Source: Triatoma infestans (lineage: Eukaryota > Arthropoda > Insecta > Hemiptera > Reduviidae). Taken from it: DNA of 64,000 bases. Position 1 is the first letter of the stretch. Each line of letters starts with the position of its first letter. The DNA lies in assembly GCA_011037195.1 (NCBI GenBank), contig JAAEAF010002514.1, positions 31,776 through 95,775 on the forward strand. Reading direction: 5' to 3'. This document shows positions 57,706 through 64,000 of this stretch, piece after piece. The notes below the pieces were generated by a model. That model saw only the letters and a list, made by a program, of their open reading frames with translations, had not been told where the DNA came from and searched no databases. The position numbers and the translations under genes were made by a program.

Positions 57706-58168
57706 GTACCTATATTAATACTAAATATAGGTTAAATTATTATTATTAAATTGGATAAACGTAATTGGTTTAAAAATAATCCTTAGCTTCTTAATATTAT
57801 TACTTAATTCTAAGTAGAATTCTCCAATTTCCAATCTTTAGAATATTTTCAATATCCTCCAGATAGATATTATGTATCAATAAATTTTTATATTATATTA
57901 TTTTTCTGTTTTTTTTTTCTAATAATTTGTAAGTGTTGAGCCGAAAAGATATCTAAAACAATCAACCGATTCTAACATATTTTTTTCCAAAATTCTATGA
58001 AGTTTTATTTATTTTTACAAAAATTAGTGATTTCCACGAATTAATGTAAAAATAACAACATGAGATATAAAAGTATCATTCATTTTTAATATTTTTATTT
58101 CCATTAGTATTAAAAGCATGATAATCAATAATTGAAAACTTAATAATAAATTTGTTTTATGAAATCAA
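57706..58168. other. no gene seen
   Basis: AT-rich flank of the errantivirus LTR; nothing recognised. Confidence 0.5.
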
Positions 58169-58399
58169 AGTTATGACACATCTCTCGGAAAAGTACCAGT
58201 GCCGAGTCAGCAAAGGCTGCTTTCATATAAATACAGCCACCGACGAGCAGGCAGTCAGTTCTCAATTCACCACCAGCCAGTTCACATCTAATTTCATATA
58301 TAAGCAATTGTGCAGTTATTATTATTACTATTATTATTATTGTAATTTCTAATAAAACTCTTTTTTTAAAAAGGCTAGTCCAGGCTCTTGTAACATAAC
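58169..58399 (+). mobile_element. 5' LTR of an errantivirus
   Basis: About 231 bp beginning AGTTATGACAC and ending TGTAACATAAC immediately before the primer site; AGTTATG and CATAACT form the short terminal inverted repeat. It drives and terminates transcription of the element: a TATA box and initiator in the first half, AATAAA at 58351-58356 near the end, and a (TTA)n stretch at 58317-58342. The 3' LTR would lie beyond the window, so the age of the insertion cannot be read from LTR divergence here. Confidence 0.85.
58226..58260 (+). promoter_or_regulatory. core promoter of the LTR (TATA + initiator)
   Basis: TATAAATA at 58226-58233 and TCAGTT at 58255-58260. The A of the initiator is 31 bp from the first T of the TATA box, the spacing usual for arthropod RNA polymerase II promoters. 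Confidence 0.75.
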
Positions 58400-58417
58400 T
58401 GGCGCCCGAACAGGGAC
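58400..58417 (+). other. primer binding site for tRNA-Lys
   Basis: TGGCGCCCGAACAGGGAC directly follows the LTR. Its 18 bases are the complement expected for the 3' end of tRNA-Lys(UUU), the same 18-mer used by several retroviruses. Confidence 0.85.
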
Positions 58418-58658
58418 TGCGAAGGCTTAAGTCTAGTGCGACCACTTGTCTCACTTGCGACCATTTGTCTCGAAGAAGACTTGAAGCTCCCACATCAGTG
58501 GCTAATTCGCAGCACCCCCACCTACAAGAACCAGGACCATCCTCAGAAGCAAGAAGAAAGGCAAGCTGGCGAATCAACAGCAGCGAACTAAGGTTGTAAG
58601 TAGCTCATCTATCATTAAACCTTCCAAATTAGTACTCCCCAAAGAAACTATCCCTGAA

Positions 58659-59783
58659 ATGGCCCAAATAAATTACAAAATCTCCAAAGAAGACTATGAC
58701 CACATCCCCTACTTTGACGGAAACCCTTCCGAGCTAGCGTTCTTCTGCGAGATTGTTGAGAGTGCTTTCGCTACTGTCTGCGCAGAAAATATAGTCGAAA
58801 GGGACTACAACCATAACATTCTATTTATAAAAGTAAAAAGTAAATTGGTAGGGCCCGCTAGAAATATCCTTCTCTCTAACAATGTGGACCACTTACTAAA
58901 TTTATTAAAACACTTAAGAGAAAGTTTTGCCGACTCGAGGTCTTACGAGATATTAAAAGATGAAATTTTCCAAACGAAAATGCATGCTAGAGAGTCTCCC
59001 ATTGACTTCGTCAATAGGATACAGGAACTGCGCAATTTGGTTTATATTAGACTTAAACTGGACGGACTCACAGCAGACACACTAAAACAAATAATAACAA
59101 GAGTAGACAAAGAAATAATCTTTCATGTCTACAAATGCTTGCCTCCGACATTAAGCAACCATATCATGATATTCGACCCCAACACTCTAGACGAAGTACG
59201 GAGCATAATTTATAACAAATGTTCTTTTATCGTAGCTAACCTAAATTCTTCCAAAAGGCCCAACCAACCATTTCGAAAACCAAACCAGTACAACCAATAC
59301 CAACAACCTTACAGACAACCATACACTTACAGACCAAGCCCACAACACTTCGCACCACGCGTCCCCACGGCTCAAGCCCCTAGCTACCAGTACAAACCAA
59401 TCGAATATAATCCCAAACCTATAGAGCCTACTCCCCAGACCTCTCGTTATCAGTTCCAACCTCAACGACCGAACGTCGGACAATCCTACCATCCGAATCA
59501 CCCAAGCAATCCGGAACACCCCTTCAATCGACCCAGACTACCCCCTGGTTACTTCTCGCAAAACACTGTGTCTATGCGTACTGCGGGCAGACCCAGGTTC
59601 AAAGATTACATCTCACCGCATGAACTGACTCACTGTCAGCAGGAAAATTATTCGGAACCCGACAAAACATACGATGACAGGATTTCCCGACTAGAAAATT
59701 CTCTTGAAAAAATCACTGAAAAATTTGATCATTTTTTAGACATTGGCCACGGGAGCCAAGAAGGCCCCCCGAATACAATTTAA
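58659..59783 (+). CDS. gag: errantivirus Gag
   Basis: 374 codons from ATG 58659; TAA at 59781. Gag forms the particle core. Residues 1-185 are the matrix/capsid part (YFDGNPSELAFFCEIVESAF near 20, KLVGPARNILL, and FVNRIQELRN near 115-125), recognisable as retrotransposon Gag. Residues 195-320 are rich in Pro, Gln, Tyr and Arg and lack a CCHC zinc knuckle, as in gypsy-type errantiviruses, where basic sequence replaces it. The last 35 residues form a short coiled coil (ISRLENSLEKITEKFDHF). The frame is uninterrupted. A -1 frameshift site near its end leads to Pol. Confidence 0.88.
   Translation: MAQINYKISKEDYDHIPYFDGNPSELAFFCEIVESAFATVCAENIVERDYNHNILFIKVKSKLVGPARNILLSNNVDHLLNLLKHLRESFADSRSYEILKDEIFQTKMHARESPIDFVNRIQELRNLVYIRLKLDGLTADTLKQIITRVDKEIIFHVYKCLPPTLSNHIMIFDPNTLDEVRSIIYNKCSFIVANLNSSKRPNQPFRKPNQYNQYQQPYRQPYTYRPSPQHFAPRVPTAQAPSYQYKPIEYNPKPIEPTPQTSRYQFQPQRPNVGQSYHPNHPSNPEHPFNRPRLPPGYFSQNTVSMRTAGRPRFKDYISPHELTHCQQENYSEPDKTYDDRISRLENSLEKITEKFDHFLDIGHGSQEGPPNTI
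59732..59759 (+). promoter_or_regulatory. programmed -1 ribosomal frameshift site
   Basis: The heptamer TTTTTTA (59732-59738) sits in the gag frame as T TTT TTA, the canonical X XXY YYZ arrangement. After four bases a hairpin follows, TTGGC (59743-59747) and GCCAA (59755-59759) with a 7-nt loop. From 59738 the -1 frame is open through to the pol frame without a stop, so Gag-Pol would be made by slippage 15 codons before the gag stop. Confidence 0.8.
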
Positions 59784-59788
59784 ATTTA

Positions 59789-62700
59789 GTGGACAAATCT
59801 CTCCCGCACTTCGAAGACAGACACGGACGGAAATGGCTCGTTGACACCGGATCAGCCGAGAACTACATAAATCCTAGCGTTGTCCCGACTGACGTAACAC
59901 TATCTAACGACCCATTCATAATAACGACACCCGCAGGTAGAAAGAAGGGAGAACAATCTTGCACCCTCAATATACAAGATACTTTTCACGTAAAGTTAGA
60001 CACTAAATTCCACCTATTCCCCTTTTCAGACAAATATGACATTTTACTAGGACATAAGACCATGCAAGAACTTGGCGTGAGCATCGACTTAAATAAAAAT
60101 ATCCTTTCTTACCCTCAGGGTACGATCCCCTTAAAATTTACACTCGACATCCCGGAAAATAAACTAAACGAAATAAAATTAGAACAGGGAGTTAATTTTA
60201 TAGAACTTCCGATAAAAAATAAAGAGTTAAAAAACGGATTAATTAACGAGAATATAAAATTAAATGATAAGGTCACAATTAAAGAAGGCCTCTATAGTGT
60301 TAAGAATAATAAAATCTTGTGCGAAGTTGAATCCAAAGAAGTCATGGCCATTTGCCCTGAACCTATGGATGTCGACGAACCGCAGGAAATTAGTTTAAGC
60401 ATACCGGACGTAGTAATGACCAATTGTCCCGAAATGTCCGACGAACGTAGGTTAAGAGAAATAAAAAACGAAATTCCTAAACTAATAAGAACTGAGCACA
60501 TGAACTCAGAGGAAAAAGATAAAGTAATAAAACTAATAAAGGACTACCCCCAAATAATCAAAAGAGAGCATGACAAACTAAGCTGCACGGACTTACTGAA
60601 ACATAAAATTCGAACGACTGACGAAAACCCCGTATACACGCGAAATTACAGATACCCGGAAATATATCGGAAAGACGTACAGGTTGAAGTGGACAAACTA
60701 CTAGAGAATAAAATAATACAGCATTCGAATTCCCCTTACAACAGCCCAATCTGGGTAGTACCAAAGAAACCAGACGCTTCCGGTAAAAAGAAAATCAGAA
60801 TGGTTATAGACTATCGCAAACTTAACAACAAGACGATCGAAGACAAATTCCCCCTTCTGAATATTGAAGACTTATTCGGTAAAATAGGACGCGCGACATA
60901 CTTCTCAGCAATCGACTTGGCTTCAGGGTTCCATCAAATCGAAATGGACCCCGAATCAGTCCCCAAGACAGCATTCTCGACGGAAAGTGGACATTACGAA
61001 TTCCTGCGCATGCCTTTCGGGCTTAAGAATGCGCCTCCCACATTCCAAAGGGCCGTAAATTCCCTCTTTTCTAGGATCCCTAACGTACTAGTATACATGG
61101 ACGACATCATTATCTTTTCGGACAGCTTAGACGAACATATAAAGCACCTTAAGACGGTCTTTGACAAACCCAGACAACACAATCTAAAAATTCAACTTGA
61201 CAAGACGGAATTCTTCAAACGCGAACTTCTCTTCCTAGGACACATCATCTCTGACAAGGGTATACAACCTAACCCGGCCAAACTAGACGCCATCGCTAAA
61301 TTTCCACTTCCCAAGACGCAGAAACAAATCAAACAATTTCTTGGACTCACCGGCTACTACCGTAAAATGATTAAGAACTACGCCAAAATAGCAAGACCCC
61401 TGACTCTCTCACTAAGAAAAGACAAGGACATAGTAATTGACGATAGTTACATACAAGCCGTTGACACCCTAAAATCCCTCCTACAGAACAGCCCTATCCT
61501 ACAATTGCCTAACTTCAATAAACCTTTCACCCTTACAACAGACGCCTCCAACTACGCGATAGGAGCCGTCCTATCACAAAACATTGACGGAAAAGACCTC
61601 CCCATATCCTTTGCCTCCCGCACATTAAACAAACAAGAAGAGAATTACTCTACAATAGAGAAAGAATTATTAGCTATCGTTTGGGCGTGCAAACATTTCA
61701 GACCTTACATATACGGACGTAAATTTATCATACAGACGGACCACAAACCTCTACAGTGGCTACATAATCTAAAAGAACCGAACTCTAAACTTATCCGCTG
61801 GAAATTACAACTAGCCGACTTCGACTTTGACGTTAAGTACGTCCAAGGAAAGACTAACGTAGTAGCAGACGCACTATCACGAAACCCACCAGAGGAACAA
61901 CACCTTAACGCCCTAGAAACCGCCTCTCCAAACCCAGAAGAAGTCCTAACTGAATTCCTTTCTGCCCCTTCACCTGAAAATAGCGACGACATCCTAGAAG
62001 ACTTAGCCAGAGCCCTTAACATTAACGCCGAAGACGACAACGGAAACACTACCGCCGAAAACGAAAACATTAACGCCGGAGACGATAACGAAAGCCTACA
62101 AACCCAACACTCTCAAGAATCCTCTAACAGCCAAATTAAAGTAATTGACGACAGAACCCGCTGCATTAACGTGGAAAAATTCCAAATTATTCTAACTAGA
62201 GGCAACCCCGAGACGAAAATTGCGATCAACAGACCTTTTAATAAAACGCGTTACAATTGGTACACCAGGTACCCATACTCTAACGACATAGACGAATACT
62301 GCCTAGAATACTTACAACCAAATCATACGTACGGCGTCCTGTGTTCCCCTCCTATCGAAGACTCCCTTGACGAACAGATATATGACCAAATCTTTGCCCA
62401 CCTGTCCGACATAATAAAAGACAAATTCCCCACAGTCAAAATTAAACGCTACTATACAAAAAGACTAGACATAACCGACCCCGCGGAACAAGAAGAAACT
62501 ATTCAAAATTATCACGTTGGTAAAACTGCACACCGTGGCATACACGAAGTATACAGATCCCTAACTAAACGCTACTACTGGCCAAAAATGTTAGAACAGA
62601 TAACAAAAGTAATAAACAACTGTTCCCTCTGTAAGGAAGTTAAATACGAACGCAGACCAATTAGACAAGTTTACGAAATCACCCCCACTCCTTCCAAACC

Positions 62701-63244
62701 TTTCGAGAGACTACAGGGAGACATACTACACTACGACGGAAAGCAAATTTTCACTATGATAGACTGTTTTTCAAGAAAACTGTATGGTTATCTAATCAAA
62801 ACGGCATCCGCAAATGAAATTGTCAATTCACTAGAAAACTACCTCAGCATATTCCCGTGCCCCAAAACGATTCAATTTGACAATGGTACGGAATTTAAAA
62901 ATGGACTGGTAGAGAATTTCTTAAAATATAATAACATAGAAACTCACTTCACGACCCCTAACCACTCAGACTCCAACGGACTGATAAACCGTGCACACTC
63001 AACCCTCATAGAGATTATGAACATAGTAAACAGACAAAAGAATTGCCCCATATACAAAACTCTAAGACTAGCGTTAATAGCTTACAACAACTCTATAAAC
63101 TCTAACTTGACTATGACACCTTTCGTGTATGTATTGGGCTTTACATACCTTTACGTATGTATTGGGCTGTATTACTTTCGGGATACAGCCCAATACATAC
63201 GCAGAAGACCTAATTCTAGAACAACGAGTCAAAGAATATCATGA
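59789..63244 (+). CDS. pol: errantivirus Pol (protease-RT-RNase H-integrase), 3' end shifted
   Basis: The frame listed starts at a GTG, but it is open upstream to the frameshift site, so Pol is expected as a Gag-Pol fusion. Order: aspartic protease with LVDTGS (residues 17-22); reverse transcriptase with VYMDDIIIFS (YMDD at 436-439); RNase H with TDASNYAIGAVLS (Asp 585); integrase with an HHCC-type finger (from His 909, through CSLCKEV), Asp 978 (QGDIL) and Asp 1031 (QFDNGTEF). At the D-x35-E position the codon is AAC (Asn 1067, in SNGLINRAH) instead of Glu. After about residue 1118 a 28-bp tandem duplication shifts the frame, giving an unrelated C-terminus. So the enzyme set is largely intact but the integrase is predicted inactive. 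Confidence 0.9.
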   Translation: MDKSLPHFEDRHGRKWLVDTGSAENYINPSVVPTDVTLSNDPFIITTPAGRKKGEQSCTLNIQDTFHVKLDTKFHLFPFSDKYDILLGHKTMQELGVSIDLNKNILSYPQGTIPLKFTLDIPENKLNEIKLEQGVNFIELPIKNKELKNGLINENIKLNDKVTIKEGLYSVKNNKILCEVESKEVMAICPEPMDVDEPQEISLSIPDVVMTNCPEMSDERRLREIKNEIPKLIRTEHMNSEEKDKVIKLIKDYPQIIKREHDKLSCTDLLKHKIRTTDENPVYTRNYRYPEIYRKDVQVEVDKLLENKIIQHSNSPYNSPIWVVPKKPDASGKKKIRMVIDYRKLNNKTIEDKFPLLNIEDLFGKIGRATYFSAIDLASGFHQIEMDPESVPKTAFSTESGHYEFLRMPFGLKNAPPTFQRAVNSLFSRIPNVLVYMDDIIIFSDSLDEHIKHLKTVFDKPRQHNLKIQLDKTEFFKRELLFLGHIISDKGIQPNPAKLDAIAKFPLPKTQKQIKQFLGLTGYYRKMIKNYAKIARPLTLSLRKDKDIVIDDSYIQAVDTLKSLLQNSPILQLPNFNKPFTLTTDASNYAIGAVLSQNIDGKDLPISFASRTLNKQEENYSTIEKELLAIVWACKHFRPYIYGRKFIIQTDHKPLQWLHNLKEPNSKLIRWKLQLADFDFDVKYVQGKTNVVADALSRNPPEEQHLNALETASPNPEEVLTEFLSAPSPENSDDILEDLARALNINAEDDNGNTTAENENINAGDDNESLQTQHSQESSNSQIKVIDDRTRCINVEKFQIILTRGNPETKIAINRPFNKTRYNWYTRYPYSNDIDEYCLEYLQPNHTYGVLCSPPIEDSLDEQIYDQIFAHLSDIIKDKFPTVKIKRYYTKRLDITDPAEQEETIQNYHVGKTAHRGIHEVYRSLTKRYYWPKMLEQITKVINNCSLCKEVKYERRPIRQVYEITPTPSKPFERLQGDILHYDGKQIFTMIDCFSRKLYGYLIKTASANEIVNSLENYLSIFPCPKTIQFDNGTEFKNGLVENFLKYNNIETHFTTPNHSDSNGLINRAHSTLIEIMNIVNRQKNCPIYKTLRLALIAYNNSINSNLTMTPFVYVLGFTYLYVCIGLYYFRDTAQYIRRRPNSRTTSQRIS
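63154..63201. repeat. perfect 19-bp inverted repeat at the end of integrase
   Basis: CGTATGTATTGGGCTGTAT (63154-63172) and its exact complement (63183-63201) flank a 10-nt loop. GTATGTATTGGGCT also occurs 28 bp upstream (63127-63140). Both lie where the pol frame is broken. Confidence 0.9.
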
Positions 63245-63605
63245 TGACAAGGAGTTAATAGCTCGCGTAATAAAAGAAAAAATTGATAAAGAAAAAGAGA
63301 CCCGTACAGACAAACTAAACAAAACTAGGGAAAAAATCGAAATACCAGAGGGAGAAATATTTATTAGGGATAAGCAATACGGAAAAGCTAAACCCAAATT
63401 CAAAAGAGGAAACTATTCTAGGGAAACTAAATTAGCTACAGTACAAAGGAAATCTTTTAAAGTACATCCTAATCTATTAAAAAGACCTAGAAAATTTACA
63501 CAACAAACTCTTCCTGTTACAGATAAGAACGATGAATCACGCATCCCACATACTAACGGCAATAATACGCATACTGCAACTGCTCTGCGTACAGATAACA
63601 GATAA
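63202..63605 (+). pseudogene. displaced C-terminal part of Pol
   Basis: The plus frame ending at 63605 carries, from about 63205 on, a charged segment (EDLILEQRVKEYHDDKELIA near its start, then Lys/Glu-rich). This matches the usual end of errantivirus integrase rather than a new protein. It is out of frame with 59789-63244 because of the duplication. Its last codons overlap the expected start of env. Upstream codons 63129-63201 of this frame are the duplicated block. Confidence 0.65.
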
Positions 63606-64000
63606 CAGATCTGCCCTGTTTACAGATAACAGATCTGAGTCTGGGCCCGGGAATTCTGCCAGTGACGCATAATCCAATTTACGTCATAGATAAATATTAT
63701 ACTTTTATACACGTTACTGACGTACAACTAATAGATATGGAATTAGATAAAGTTTATCACATTATTGGCACTACCTATCAGCACAACCGGACAGCACAGA
63801 TAAAATCACTCTTTAAATATTATCACTATCTTCGGAACAAACTCGACCATTTGACAGTTAATAAATCTCGGCCTAAACGCGGACTAATTAACGGCCTAGG
63901 TAAGGCCATATCCTGGCTAACCGGAAACATGGACAGTGACGACAAGGAAAGGTACGACAAAATTATAAACACGATCGAACGTAACAGTTTTCACCTCCAA
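63532..64000 (+). CDS. env: errantivirus Env, 5' part, cut by the window end
   Basis: Env is the membrane fusion glycoprotein of errantiviruses, related to baculovirus F proteins. An ATG at 63532, overlapping the end of pol, opens a hydrophobic stretch that could be a signal peptide. Short repeats at 63590-63637 change the frame. A frame open from 63599 to the window end then carries the diagnostic part: a basic furin-like site RPKR (63869-63880) followed by the Gly/Leu-rich start of a fusion-peptide region (GLINGLGKA) and WLTGNMD. Env is normally made from a spliced RNA, so the true start is unsettled. The transmembrane end is outside the window. Confidence 0.72.

Noticed and set aside
58140..58577. 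145-codon minus frame
   Set aside because: Antisense to the errantivirus LTR and leader.

Overview
The window is AT-rich eukaryotic nuclear DNA, almost certainly from an insect. The reasons are a spliced exon of an animal receptor guanylate cyclase, an errantivirus (insect gypsy-type endogenous retrovirus) with an env gene, Jockey- and I-type non-LTR elements, mariner and PIF/Harbinger transposons, and LTR promoters with an arthropod TCAGT initiator. The order of insect cannot be fixed from this sequence. There is no bacterial-type gene, operon, CRISPR array or rRNA.

The only host coding sequence I can support is one 255-bp exon at 30531-30785 (minus strand) with intact splice sites. It lies in a long run of non-coding and repeat DNA, so much of the window may be intron or flank of that gene. 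Nearly everything else recognisable is mobile-element debris.

Region by region: 1-2.1 kb holds a broken Ty3/gypsy gag with its LTR (minus strand). 2.5-6.1 kb holds three 5'-truncated non-LTR retrotransposon tails. From 6.9 to 57.7 kb a dispersed family, called CR here, recurs in both orientations. It is about 1 kb when full, non-coding and modular, and its copies and fragments add up to roughly 17-18 kb by my boundaries. CR copies occur singly, head-to-tail and nested in each other. Other elements are inserted into them, including a solo LTR with ATAT duplications at 32.0 kb, a LINE at 23.9-25.0 kb and a 391-bp insertion at 48.0 kb. Between CR copies lie I-superfamily tails (9.6, 15.5, 43.6 and 54.4 kb), RNase H LINEs with poly(A) tails (23.9 and 41.3 kb), RTE-like LINE ends (16.0, 25.2 and 53.5 kb), a tRNA-derived SINE (18.0 and 46.4 kb), a deleted mariner (18.3-19.1 kb) and a PIF/Harbinger derivative inserted into a second copy of itself (39.2-40.5 kb).

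58.2-64.0 kb is the best-preserved element: the 5' LTR, tRNA-Lys primer site, gag, pol and beginning of env of an errantivirus. Gag and pol are linked by a canonical -1 frameshift site. The copy carries visible lesions: the integrase catalytic Glu reads Asn, a 28-bp tandem duplication shifts the 3' end of pol, and short repeats disturb the pol/env junction. The window ends inside env.

Most interesting: (1) the CR family, whose asymmetric terminal inverted repeats, terminal hairpins, internal microsatellite, roughly 290-bp tandem modules and insertion in T-runs resemble Helentron-associated non-autonomous elements; (2) the self-nested Harbinger pair; (3) the errantivirus frameshift site and lesions; (4) a 117-bp foldback inside an LTR and a nearby G-quadruplex motif. 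I see no evidence of a new cellular system beyond mobile elements.
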